Origin: Leguminivora glycinivorella
Lineage: Eukaryota; Arthropoda; Insecta; Lepidoptera; Tortricidae
Reading direction: 5' to 3'
DNA length: 64,000 nucleotides
Assembly (NCBI RefSeq): GCF_023078275.1
Contig: NC_062978.1
Location: 25,131,967 to 25,195,966 of the forward strand
In this document: positions 34,901-45,400 of the stretch, in pieces
Layout: each line of letters starts with the position of its first letter
Numbering within the stretch: the stretch's first letter is position 1
Made by a program: the position numbers and the translations under genes
The notes under the pieces: model-generated
The model's input: the letters and a program-made list of their open reading frames with translations, nothing else
Told to the model about the DNA's origin: nothing
Databases searched by the model: none

Positions 34901-37340
34901 TCCATAAATATTGTTTTCCATAAAATTTGTGGCAGATGTGTAGAAATATCGGGCATTGTAAATTCCAATTAGATGTTGACTGAAAAATCAAACAACCATA
35001 TAAACCTCATTGAAAGTAGCAAATATATTTTGACAGTTAGGACTATTTCACGTACATTTAGAATATTTAAGATCCTCTTAGGAAATGTGAAAGTCAGAAA
35101 GTACGAGTAACGTGGGGAAATTTACTATCATTAACTTATCTGACGACAAAACAACGAAATAAGCAACATTTCACCATATATATTCGGTCTATTTATTGTA
35201 GTTCGCAAGTATGTTCTGCTGGATTTCGAAAACAACGACTTGTTTGAAAACACATCAAATAATAAAACAAGGACTTACCTTTCTTGAAAAGCTGCGTTGA
35301 AGTAGGTAACTTAATAATTTTATCAGTGGAGACATGGCCCGTTAAGACATCCTTTGCATGGGCTGTTTGCTCATTAGATCATGAGTATGAGCACTAGATT
35401 CTTCTATTATCTTGATGAGAAACACAACAAAACGCATGTCCATTGCATTGCATTCACTAAATGTCATGTCAATTTCATAACCTCACTTTCGCTATCGGAA
35501 AATTACATTGCAATTGCAGTTCGGAGTTCAATTTGATAAAACAGGCTCACTTTGTCGACAAAATTATTTAAAAATAACGCGTTTTCGCCTGACTTCCTAA
35601 CAAATTTATAGGTTATAAAAATCAAAACTCACTTAATGACACAAACATATTTTACATTGATCTGAAAGTTTATTCTTCGGACCACATTTGAAATTTTAAA
35701 TGGAAAACATTTGTTTTAAGTTATTACAGATTCATGTTGTAGGCAGTATAGCGCTAAAATGGTCCATACATATATAGATCTGTCATTCTTTCGCGGACAA
35801 AGCGGTTTGGCGGTAAACATGACAGATAGATTAAAGAAAATAATTTAACCACAGATAACATATATATACTCCGCCAAAAGGTGTTCTATTGGCGACATTA
35901 CTCAAACTGTCATTGTTCTTAAGTTGGTATGCTTGATCGTTATACAATTTTGTAGCAGATGAGATTATAATAAGGTGTCACATGTTGCCCAATGGTTTGC
36001 GGTTAGTAAATACTTTATAAACTCAAATACTTTAAATTGTATACTTTGTAAATGATGAATGTAGGACTTGCTTTGTCTTCGAGCCAGGGTAGAGTAGGGT
36101 AAAATGGGATAGGTAAACTTTTAAAATTATTATCTAGTTTCTATTTCTATTTTTATTCTTTATTTTGATTACTTTTAAAAGCGTTGGCTTTCTGTAAACA
36201 ATCGAGTGAAAGCGTAATTGAGGAGGAATGAACGAGTGTATGTGTATTGTGTAGAGGTGATGAATGCTTATAGATGTATGTTTGATAGATTGAATGGCTG
36301 GATATGACGGATGTAAGATATGAAAGTGTGTCTCGAATGTTTTATTTTATGGAATGAGTGGATTGATACAGACAGACAGCGCTGGAAAGTAGTCAAAACT
36401 AGTTTGGTCGGAATTTGAGGGCAACAAACAAGGGGGGATTTTGGGAACACATTAGTCATAAAATTCTTATTGGTTAGGTTAAAATCCAATGGATTCGACC
36501 CATTTCAAGGGTAGTTTTTTGTGACTACTAACTACACAAGGTAATAAGACCCATACGAAAAACACACACCTCATCTTGAATGGGATGTATTTGACAATCG
36601 ACATATTTAAGGGCCGATATCGTCTAGTGAGAACGAGGCTCTTTTCAATATTTGTTTCCTTGTTATGTGTTCAAATATGTGAAGTTTAGTATCATCAAAT
36701 CATTTCTTCATTTGATCATGATATGGTACCAAGTTGAGGTACATGCTTATGTCATTTAAGGTTTGTTTTATAAAAAAAAAAAAACACATCCAAACAGATC
36801 TTAAGTCAGTATATTTTATTCAAGTATGAGACATGCGCCAAAACATGTGGCTGGAGTGATTAGGTAGAGAAATTGGTTTGAGTTCCGACAATGGAGATTG
36901 AAGGCTCTGGACTTATAATGAGAGCTCTAAAGGTTTCTTCGTAATTGCGTGGGAAGTTATTGTGAACTCGTTGAAATTATTACGATAATTATTCCGGTCC
37001 AACAGTGTGGATGGAATGAATATTCGCCGCGACCGGGGAACGAGCTAGCAAGAACGGGTTAATAGGACCTATCAGATTCACAACCTGGTATCCCTGGCGA
37101 TGCGTGGACTCTGAGAAAGGGGTTATCATGGTTCATTGTCGAGATTCTGATGAGCTGATTTCAAAACTGAGTCGCTAGCAGTTGCATAGTATTGGAATAC
37201 ACACTACACGATTAGAAATGGGGGGATATTTCCGACTGATCTAGAGATATTTTTCTTTTATTCAATTTTATTGTTTCTTTTGCTAAGTGAGATTGGATTT
37301 TTTTACAAACCACTTTGTATTTTATAAAAGAAATCCAATC

Positions 37341-37350
37341 GGGGGCGAGT
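37341..37350 (+). other. Polypurine-tract-like sequence
   Basis: GGGGGCGAGT lies directly against the start of the 3' LTR, the position of the plus-strand primer. It is short and has one pyrimidine inside. Confidence 0.4.
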
Positions 37351-40300
37351 TGTAACAGAACAAGCGTCTATGATGAGGAAATGGACTCGTTATTACATAT
37401 AAAACTTACGGCGAATCAACTTTTCCTTGACCAACTTTCTTGGTGCATATTTTCTTTGAGATTTCATTGAATATTTTGACAAATAATATCTTTGAAGCTT
37501 TATCACATATTTAGTCACGTCTTCACTCATAAAATTCACTATTATTAGATGCAAAACAGGTTGGAAAACGTATTTATCAATAAACTACGTTCACATGGAC
37601 GGAATACTGACACTGACAGTTGTCAGCTGAGTAACGTTCCGATATTATGTCTTGGTTTCATTTACAAGTCAAAGAAATAATAATGACTAATAATATTGGT
37701 TATTATGCTTCCTGAATATATCATTCAATGTAACAATTAGGAATAAATGTGATCTTTCATTGCAAAGTTATTTACTAAATTGATTTAAACAATCTTTCAC
37801 AAAATAATATTTACGTAAAATATAAATATTTATCGATTTACGGAACGCTCCACTATTGGACTACATAGGTATCAATATCAATAGCTCTGTCTCTCTCTAA
37901 AACACGTGCACTCGGCATCTGTTGATAAGCAAACATCCGTGTGTAAATCGTGAACTCTAATGCATAGGGCATAAGACTTAGTAAACAAAGCAAACGTTTG
38001 AGTAGCCATCATGTCGGAAGTCGAATGTCGGAAGTCGAATGTCGAATGTCGGAAGTCGAATGTCGAATGTCGGAAGTCAAATGTCGAATGTCGGAAGTCG
38101 AATGTCGGAAGTCGAATGTCGAATGTCGAATATCGAATGTCGAATGTCGGAAGTCGAATGTCGGAAGTCGAATGTCGAATGTCGGAAGTCGGATGTCAGA
38201 AGTCGGAAGTCGAATGTCAGAAGTCGGAAGTCAGAAGTCGGAAGTCGGAGATAGAATCTATAAAAGGGTCGGAGCGAGCCGACGCGCGTCATTCTTAAAA
38301 TATCTACAAGACTAACAGTGTCTCTGGCTTTCGTGTGTTATACTGGTGAGTGAAGTTGTTCTGCTATTATTTCTCTGTTTGTTTTTACTTGGAAATTATT
38401 CTAAGTGATTGTAAACTTTGAAATTGTGTCTCTGTTTGATTGTGCGGGGACAATATCGTCGTACAGTTGAACCTAGACCTGTGGTGGAATTGCTTTACTG
38501 TCAGTTGTGGGGTTATTTTAGTGTTCTATTTATAGTGTAGTGTTACATTTAAATTAATGTGTATAGTGAAGTTTTCTGTGCTTTGTTTCATGAGTACTGT
38601 TTAGCAATACAAAGACTGGGTCGATGTATGGCTGGTGCTTGGAGATAAGTCTGTGTTTGGTTTTGTAGGGAGTAATTCTTGCAAAACTAAGCTTAGATTA
38701 TAGCACGTAAAGGAAACTTCACTCGTTTGTTTAGTTGGTCAGTAAAATAGAATTTAGTAATTTTCTATGGGGTTATTTTGTGAAAGTTATAAGCCAGATC
38801 ATTGTTTGTGACAGACTGTTGTCCGGCTAAGCGCTTTATACCTTGCGGCTGTTAAACATAAGGCGTTTAGGGGTCTTTTTGTTCCAAGTGGGGGCTTGGA
38901 CGCTTTTTTATACTTACAAAAGCGTATTTTCTCACCGGTCTCAAAGAGTCCAACTGTTAGATGGAAGTGAGGACTTTCACGATTGACGAAAGGCATTAGG
39001 AGTAATCCTTGCTCACTGAAGTCGGCAGTATTTGAGGCTGGGGTCCTATATATATATATATTTATTTACTCGGTGCTCTAGTCCATGCTGGCGTTGGTCG
39101 CTGGAGATTTCGGTTGTGATCGATCCATATCTAAGTAAAGTTGATCGCAGCTGGGTCTCCCATGTGGCTGGTACTGGTGTGTCCTAGAATACTGGATATA
39201 TACACGGATAGGGCGATCTACTCTCTGCTACCCTAGCCCGCGGGCAAGAGCAGAGGGGGGGATCTGACCGACACAAGCTGATAGGTTGCCTATCTCAGCT
39301 TCGCTGGCTGAACTGTACAGCTCTGGTAGGGATACACTTGTGCATATTCTGAACATTAGATCTATGGTAAGTGATGGTCTGTGTTTCAGATATGCTAGAA
39401 TAGGAAAAACGATAGGAATAGGGTAGAGTCACACACTATTTCTATGAAAGTAGAGTTCTGTTATGATTGGTCTTAAATTATAATTGGTCAACGTGTATCG
39501 TGGAGAAATAATTTAACTACTACTATTTATATGGTTTAAATGGACTTTAAATGTGGTGTTTACTATCTTAAAATATGTGGTAATATTGGTAATTTATAAA
39601 AACTCTTATTACTTAATTCATTTGAGTGAAATTAATAATTGTGGTAGCAATTTCTGATCTTTCATGTGGCTGCGAGCCACTTAATGTTGCTAACTAGTTT
39701 TTCAAGGTAAATTCTATCAAGTTGGTTAGGGAAACAAACTATTCTTTGGAATAAAAAGCATAGGTTTGTTATAGGGCCCAGTGGCATGCGAGCGCCGTCC
39801 ACTGATGGAAAGTCAAAAGCTTAGAGAAGTTAGTAGACTTGCTTAGTTCTTATAAAAGTTAGCGACTGCTCGGTGTTTCGATAAAACATTAGAAAGATCG
39901 AGAAGTTATGGTCTATTAGCAGTATTGGGGAAAGGGGGTTTAGCTAGGGAAAAAGAGACAAAACAAAAAGGGGGTTAGTTTTTAGATAGATAGCCCTTCA
40001 GGCTTACTTGCTTAGGATCCTGATAAAGTGGTTTGATCAGGTCAGGGGTCCCATACCGTATCGCAAGCCCTTGCCCAAGCCGGGACCACTAATAAGGCGT
40101 AGCGGATGATTACCAAAATATTTTTTAATATTTCTTTCATGTATGTTTCACTCACTAACTTTTATTCTAAAATTTCTTCATCACGTCATTAATTTTCTCA
40201 CATATAACTTTCTAGGCCTAAATCTGATATAATACTCCACTATAACACTATATTATTATGCTACAATAACCTTTATTCTTCTTTAAAATATAAATAAATA

Positions 40301-40501
40301 AAATTTTAAAAATTAGTCAAAAATACAGCTGATACTCATTAAAGGATCTAGGTTATCGCGGTTCACATCGAAGGGTTCTACTTATTCACGCTAGACGATC
40401 ACAAGGCCAAATTTACGGGGTATATTTAAAGGGGGGTTAGCTATACTGTTGATTAGTCAAGTAAGTAAGTAAATAAGTAAGGTGAGCGGAGGTTTAGTTA
40501 C
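37351..40501 (+). repeat. 3' LTR (3151 bp)
   Basis: It is a near-identical copy of 28787-31916. Most of the 21-bp length difference is three additional heptamers in the array at 38013-38250 (34 units). Point differences are scattered (for example GACGAGG/GATGAGG near the start and ACAATGTCCC/ACAGTGTCTC in the leader). Confidence 0.85.
38013..38250. repeat. Heptamer array in U3 of 3' LTR (34 units)
   Basis: Same heptamers as at 29449-29665, with three more units. Array length is thus the fastest-changing part of the LTR. Confidence 0.9.
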
Positions 40502-40506
40502 ACTAC
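40502..40506. repeat. Target-site duplication ACTAC, right
   Basis: Partner of 28782-28786. Confidence 0.8.
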
Positions 40507-40555
40507 TCACAGAAAAACGTAAGATGATGTCAATTTCTGGCCCTCTAGCCTAGAC

Positions 40556-40687
40556 TAAGGGTCTGTTGCATCAACTACATTTAACAGACACACCATCGTC
40601 ACGCAGCAGACGGCTATGGAACTTCCCATACAATGAAATAAATACAACGCTTTAACGATGTCAGATGGTTTGATGCAACTGGCCCTA
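40556..40687. mobile_element. MITE with GGGTCTGTTGCATCAA ends
   Basis: AAGGGTCTGTTGCATCAAC on the left and TTTGATGCAACTGGCCCT on the right form imperfect inverted ends. It is about 130 bp and non-coding. I recognise the GTTGCATCAA end as common in moths. Confidence 0.65.
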
Positions 40688-40689
40688 AT

Positions 40690-40983
40690 TCAATTAAAAT
40701 AACATTAGTAAATTGTTAGTTGTAAAGGATGTTCATTTCGCATATATTTTAATGTCTGGTGAAGGTATCGGATATCTCCATAACTAAACTGCATGTAGTT
40801 GTATAAAATATAATGTATATATTTATTTAAAGAATGTGTTTTAGTTCCAGAAATATTAGTAATAAAAATTTTGGATGTGATTTGCTATAATTTTTAAACA
40901 TGAATCTCTATAATGATATTTTTCATGTCGTATTTGGTTGGGCTTGTCTACAACTGGGGATTTAAACTATTAAATAAATAAAT
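40690..40983. other. No recognised feature
   Basis: AT-rich DNA ending in AAATAAATAAATAAA next to the following element. Confidence 0.35.
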
Positions 40984-41727
40984 AAAACCGGCCAAGTGCG
41001 AGTCGGACTCGCCCACCGAGGGTTCCGTACAAACTTTCTTTCAAACTACCTAGTTAAAATAATCTCATGTTTTCATACAACTCTATTGACTTGACTAGAA
41101 GACAAAAGTATTGGTACTAATGAGCATTAGTGTGTAATTGTGTATAGTGCCATCTCTCAGTGAATTCGCTAACTAATTTGCGCGACCTGTATAGTATGTT
41201 GGTTTTTCAGGGATAATTAACCGATTTAAACAGTTTTTACTTTATTTATTTTATTTATACGATGGTTTACGATACATCTCGTATTAATTTGAAGTACGAT
41301 TTACATCTACAAGGGTGGGTAAATTGACAGTAAATATCTGAAAAGTTTTTGTGAATTAAAAAAAAAGTTTTCAAGATACAAACACGGTTATATTTCTACT
41401 GTAATATTTAATAATAAAACCAATGTTTCCTAAAATTAACTTGAAATTTACAGTTTGCCCCCCTTTCATTTCGACCATTTTCCACAATTAATATTAACAA
41501 ATTAAAAAAATATATACTTTCTATTTGTAGAGGTACACCTCTACAAATAGAAAGTATATTTTTTTTTAAATGTACACATTTGTAAAATGTCCACAACTAT
41601 TCCAAATCTCAAGTTGATAGCGTTAGTAGTTCTCGAGATATTTAATAATGTGACAGACGGACAGACAGACGGACAGAGTTGCACAAAGGTTCCTGTTGTA
41701 CCTTTTTGGTACGGAACCCTAAAAACC
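40984..41727 (+). mobile_element. CCGGCCAAG-type dispersed element, full copy
   Basis: It has the same order of blocks as 8038-8889. An internal palindrome at about 41517-41563 (CTTTCTATTTGTAGAGGT facing ACCTCTACAAATAGAAAG) is a local inverted duplication specific to this copy. Confidence 0.7.
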
Positions 41728-41957
41728 TATTTACCTACCATTTGTATTTTCAAACTGGCCTTGAGCCGACAGAACAACAAATTAAAAAAATGCATTACCT
41801 TTACCTAACTATCTTCTTCCCCATCACGGCCTTTTTTACTGCCCTTTCATTTTCTTACACCGCGCGAGTAGTGTGCGACGGTACCATTGGGGTGACGCAT
41901 GATGACTAGGGCTCGACTACAACTGCCTGTCAAATATAACTAATGAACTGTTAACTT
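41728..41957. other. Short interval, no firm feature
   Basis: The 76-codon frame across 41679-41909 starts inside the transposon and is not gene-like. Confidence 0.35.
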
Positions 41958-42310
41958 TTTTAGGGTTCCGTACCTCAAAAAGGAAAAACGGAACCCTTAT
42001 AGGATCACTCGTGCGTCTGTCTGTCCGTCTGTCACAGCCAATTTTCTCCAATACTCCTGAACCGATTAACTTGAAATTTGGCACACATATATTATGTTAA
42101 CCTGTGACCCAAGGACGGACAAAATTTTATTATCTTGGGGGCCACTTTTGGGGGTAAAAGTGAAAATTGAAAACCAAAGTTTTTTTTAACTATATTGTGT
42201 TACATATCAAATGAAAAAGCTTTTCATGAGTATTTCAAGAATATTTTTTTTAATAATTTTTAGTCCAGTAATTTTCAAGTAATTTAAGAAAATAGGCAAA
42301 AAATTACCAT
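41958..42310 (-). mobile_element. CCGGCCAAG-type element, inverted, 5' part missing
   Basis: AGGGTTCCGTACCTCAAAAAGG, CCCTTATAGGATCACTCG and a GTCTGTCTGTCCGTCTGTC run mark the 3' half in minus orientation. The body (TTTTGGGGGTAAAAGTG) matches 58130-58534 inverted. The CCGGCCAAG head is not found. Confidence 0.55.
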
Positions 42311-42510
42311 TCCTCCAACGTCTTACTAAATTGTCAAATGATTAGAAGCGACAAGGTACAGAAATCATTTCTTTATGCCGGTGACTGTAATGTCTGTACA
42401 ATCAACTATCGATCATCTGGTTTTGTGAATCAATTATATTTTATGTATTAATCATAAATAAAATGGGACCGTTCTCGAGAACGGCACACCGCACAAATCT
42501 CTGACGATGA

Positions 42511-43896
42511 TAGGGTAGTTGCACCAGTAGATGACCGACACCCAGAAGATGACCGATGGGTCTAAACTCTAAATAATTAATTCACGAATCATTTTACGCA
42601 CCCGGGAGTATTTTTCTTAAAAGCAGCAACTCATCGCCGAAGCCAAAATGTGAATTCCCAGACAATTGAGCCACGCACACGTCTGTGAGCGGTCGTCAAG
42701 TTTGCGCTTCACGCCAGAACCGCATTTTATATGGATTTCTTATTAAGGAAAGGCCTTCAAAATTTAAGCTTTTTAATTCGTAAAAAATCTAATATTACAA
42801 TTATTGATCCGGTTTACTTCCGTATATATTTTTGACTAATATCTCTATTGTTTACATTATTAATGATTGCGTTATTTTACTTATTTTATGAGATATTTGC
42901 TGGTCAAGTCATGGTTCCAATATTGTACTTTCGCGCCAAAAGATGAACGATGGTCAATTATAAAAATAAAAAAAACATTTATTTCAGACCCCCATATTAA
43001 AATACAACAAATAACACAAATTAAATTAAAATGAAATGTAAAATTAAATTAAATTAGATGTATGTAACTTATGTGCAAGGGCTCATTTTTTTAAAATATT
43101 ATCAAATCGAATAAAATAGATAGATGTACTATTTATACATCAAATTGATTGTTTGTTTGTCGTTGATTTTTTGACCAAAAGTTGAACGGAGCTTTTTTCA
43201 TCTAATAAAGATTTATTAAGTTTATATTTGTATGTAAACGGGATAGTTCAACTAAAGAACCTGTACCCAAAACGTGAAATAGGAAAATTTACTGGTTCAT
43301 CTTTTAGGTTGGATTCCAATAAATGAATTTTGTATCAAATTAGTTCGTTCAATTCCTTAATGTTGTGTCTAAAACATGAACCAACTAAATTGATTCGGTC
43401 AAGTTTTAGGTAGCGGTTCCAAAAATGAACGCTTTAATTTTTATAATAATTCTTTTATTTTTTATGTAACGATTGCTGTTTTAAATATTGTAAAACCATT
43501 TTATATTTATACCTATGCATTGACAATAGGGGCAAAGTTGAACTATTTCCAACTGATGCTACTTTTGTCCCCGTCTATTCATTTATTGGACTTATATCGT
43601 TCATATATTGGGCACATTATACTGATTTTATGCTGGTTCATCTACCGGGGTCAAATCGTTCAGAGATAGGGCACTCTGTTCAACTACTGGGAATTTTGAC
43701 CCCTTTTGAGATATAATTATTTTTATAAAATTACTGAATCATACGAGGCTCAAAAGTAGCTAATTCTAAACTCAATTAAATGCAGTATCACATTGAAAAA
43801 AATTAAAATTCTTGAAAATGAGTTGCATCATATAAAAAAAAAAATCCAAAGTTAGGAAATTTGTTTAACTGTTCATCTTTTGGTGATTTTACCCTA
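42511..43896. mobile_element. DNA element A: ~1.4 kb with dispersed CCAAAAGATGAAC motifs
   Basis: Ends TAGGGTAGTTGCACC (42511) and GGTGATTTTACCCTA (to 43896) are inverted repeats, flanked by GATGA and GATAG. A motif related to CCAAAAGATGAACGATGG recurs in both orientations at about 42527, 42543, 42936, 43175, 43293, 43420, 43520, 43633, 43678 and 43871. No frame longer than about 60 codons exists. It looks like a non-autonomous DNA transposon with many binding-site-like repeats; superfamily unknown. Confidence 0.6.
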
Positions 43897-43904
43897 GATA
43901 GTTG

Positions 43905-44169
43905 TATGTAACAAATATCTTTATTTACATGAACATATTTACATAATTATATAAGAAACTAAGACTAAACTTAAAAGCTAGCTAATGTCTAAAATGAGCC
44001 CTTGAGGCATTGTACCAAGGATACTGGCGACATTTCCTCGCTGTATCGCAATGCTGGTACGTTGTGCGAGGAAGTCGCCAGCTCTTCGGTCACCAGTTAC
44101 CTCAACCAGACGCTTCGCGATTTCTGAGAACAACTTGTTCGCGCTGGGACCCCATGGACCTAGAGTTTT
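43905..44169 (-). pseudogene. LINE (Jockey/R1-type) C-terminal fragment and 3' UTR
   Basis: On the minus strand a frame from 44169 to the stop at 43978-43980 reads GPWGPSANKLFSEIAKRL, then VEVTGDRRAGDFLAQRTSIA and IQRGNVASILGTMP. I recognise this as the end of a polyprotein of insect non-LTR retrotransposons. The UTR after the stop carries AATAAAG near 43915-43925. Upstream of 44169 the frame is closed by a stop, so only about 63 codons remain. It lies 8 bp from the right end of element A. Confidence 0.75.
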
Positions 44170-44214
44170 CTACGCCAAAAGGTAGAAAAAGGTATTCTTA
44201 GCAAACTTGTATTG

Positions 44215-44330
44215 TATAGTATAGAATATCATTGTGTGAGTACCCACAACACAAGCCTTCTTGAGCTTACCGTGGGACTCAGACAGTCTGTGTAAGAAGT
44301 AAGAACTCCTATAATATTTATTTATTTTAT
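44215..44330 (+). mobile_element. SINE family 1, 3' part, plus orientation
   Basis: GTGAGTACCCACAACACAAG, CTTACCGTGGGACTCAGAC and TCTGTGTAAGAAGTAAGAAC lead to an ATTTATTTATTTTATTT tail. The tRNA-like head is missing. Confidence 0.65.
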
Positions 44331-44331
44331 T

Positions 44332-44766
44332 TGAGCATCGAACAAAGGGTTCCACAAAAACGTTAATATCTTGTACGTGAAAGATTTTTGATCGAATACG
44401 AAGTATAAGAAAGTACAACTTCATCTATCGGTAAACTGTTACACGCTAATGTGCGATGGCGTTCATAATTATATTGTTTTTTTGGAGGTAATTGTTTAGT
44501 AATGTGAACCGATTTTTTTTGTTCTCCTTTTTCATATAAATAGTATGTTTTGAACATTTTGATAGTAAACATGCAATCACATCTTCATATATTATTTATT
44601 GTAGGTACACCTCTCCATAACTATTTCAAATATCTAATCAAGAGCTAACGTACTTTGTGATAGACGGACGAACAGACGAACAGAGTCGTACAGTCACCGG
44701 CATAAATAAGGTACAGAAAACATTACTTCTTTATGCCTGTGACTTTAACTGCGGAACCATAATAAC
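44332..44766. other. No recognised gene
   Basis: It contains a fragment resembling the ATAGACGGACGAACAGACG portion of the CCGGCCAAG family near 44660-44690. The rest is AT-rich. Confidence 0.35.
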
Positions 44767-44885
44767 AGGCGGTTTAGCACAATGTAACTTGCGTTGTCGC
44801 GCGCGAGTCCATTCCATACATCAAGCGCGACTTCAAGTATGGAGTATGGACTCGCGGGCGAGAGTGCCAGTTGTGCTAGACCGCC
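44767..44885. mobile_element. Hairpin MITE with GGCGGTTTAGCACAA ends
   Basis: GGCGGTTTAGCACAA at 44767-44781 and TTGTGCTAGACCGCC at 44871-44885 are inverted with one mismatch. Inner parts (GCGCGAGTCCATTCCATAC / GTATGGACTCGCGGGCG) also pair. It is non-coding. Confidence 0.75.
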
Positions 44886-44954
44886 AGGTCATAACAAAGC
44901 AACAGGTAATAACAGGTCATAGCTAAGCAAACAAAATTACGCCTTAGTGACTAA

Positions 44955-45135
44955 GGCTAGATTAAGTGTCCCGCGGATCGGCCGCGCGGATCGACCAACG
45001 ACCATGCGGAGATTTAATTTATGGGAGCGTTAAAGTAAAGCGGGCGGGTACGCTCGGATGACAACGACAACATCGTACAAATTGGTCGCGCGGAGCGCTC
45101 CGCGCGGTTAGTCCGCGTGACTCTAAAACCAGCCT
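44955..45135. mobile_element. MITE with GGCTGGTTTTAGAGTC ends, just upstream of the P450
   Basis: The left end GGCTAGATTAAGTGTCCCGC and right end, inverted GGCTGGTTTTAGAGTCACGC, match at most positions. The interior carries palindromic GGTCGCGCGGAGCGCTCCGC. The right end is about 115 bp before the P450 start codon, so the element forms part of the gene's proximal upstream region. Confidence 0.65.
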
Positions 45136-45249
45136 CACTTGCGCTCACTATCAATCCATTCAACGCGGGACCGAATATATTATTACCAAATACCAAATAA
45201 CCCAGTCGTGAATCGCATTCGTTCACGAGCGCACGCGCAAGGTCTCAAG

Positions 45250-45400
45250 ATGATTTTGTTTTTGTTATTGTGCGCGCTTGTCTTATTTATTATTGCTTCA
45301 TGGATATACTTCCTTAGCGATGTGAAAAAATCTAACGTGCCCGGACCCACTCCGTACCCTGTTATAGGGAACGGGAATTTATTCTTGTGTGACTCTAATA
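45250..45400 (+). CDS. P450 exon 1 (residues 1-50)
   Basis: The ATG at 45250 is chosen because it starts the membrane anchor MILFLLLCALVLFIIASW directly. The frame is open upstream to 45139, but those residues are not P450-like. The exon ends AATA|GTAAGT in phase 1. It encodes the anchor and the PGPTPYPVIGNG hinge. Confidence 0.9.

Larger units (their letters stand above)
31917..37350 (+). other. Non-coding interior of the LTR element (5.4 kb)
   Basis: No frame has retroviral or host protein character. A GTAAACAAGCATACG... GAGAGGTCACC segment near 33285-33325 resembles the LINE/SINE 3' fragment at 57.1-57.4 kb and 58.7-58.8 kb, so the interior has either received or donated such a piece. Acceptor-like TTTTATTAG occurs near 31960. 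The stretch 36840-37210 is less AT-rich but unrecognised. Confidence 0.6.
28787..40501 (+). mobile_element. Intact non-coding LTR retrotransposon (LARD-like), 11.7 kb
   Basis: Two direct terminal repeats of 3130 bp (28787-31916) and 3151 bp (37351-40501) flank a 5434-bp interior. Both begin TGTAACAGAAC and end GGTTTAGTTAC. ACTAC is present immediately outside both ends (28782-28786 and 40502-40506), a 5-bp target duplication. A TGG-initial primer-binding-like site follows the first LTR and a G-rich tract precedes the second. No gag, protease, reverse transcriptase, RNase H or integrase motif is visible; the longest interior frame is 73 codons. Long LTRs with a long non-coding interior are the definition of a large retrotransposon derivative; mobilisation would need proteins from a partner element. 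The LTRs are still very similar, so insertion is fairly recent. The superfamily is unknown; a 5-bp duplication allows BEL/Pao, copia or gypsy. Confidence 0.85.

Noticed and set aside
28787..40501. Segmental duplication of a host locus instead of an LTR element
   Set aside because: TG start, exact 5-bp target duplication outside the repeats, primer-like site and G-rich tract at the right positions, and TATA boxes in both copies favour an LTR retrotransposon.
45139..45249. Upstream extension of P450 exon 1 to an earlier ATG at 45139
   Set aside because: The extra 37 residues are basic and polar and would place non-P450 sequence before the membrane anchor; the ATG at 45250 gives the normal N-terminus.
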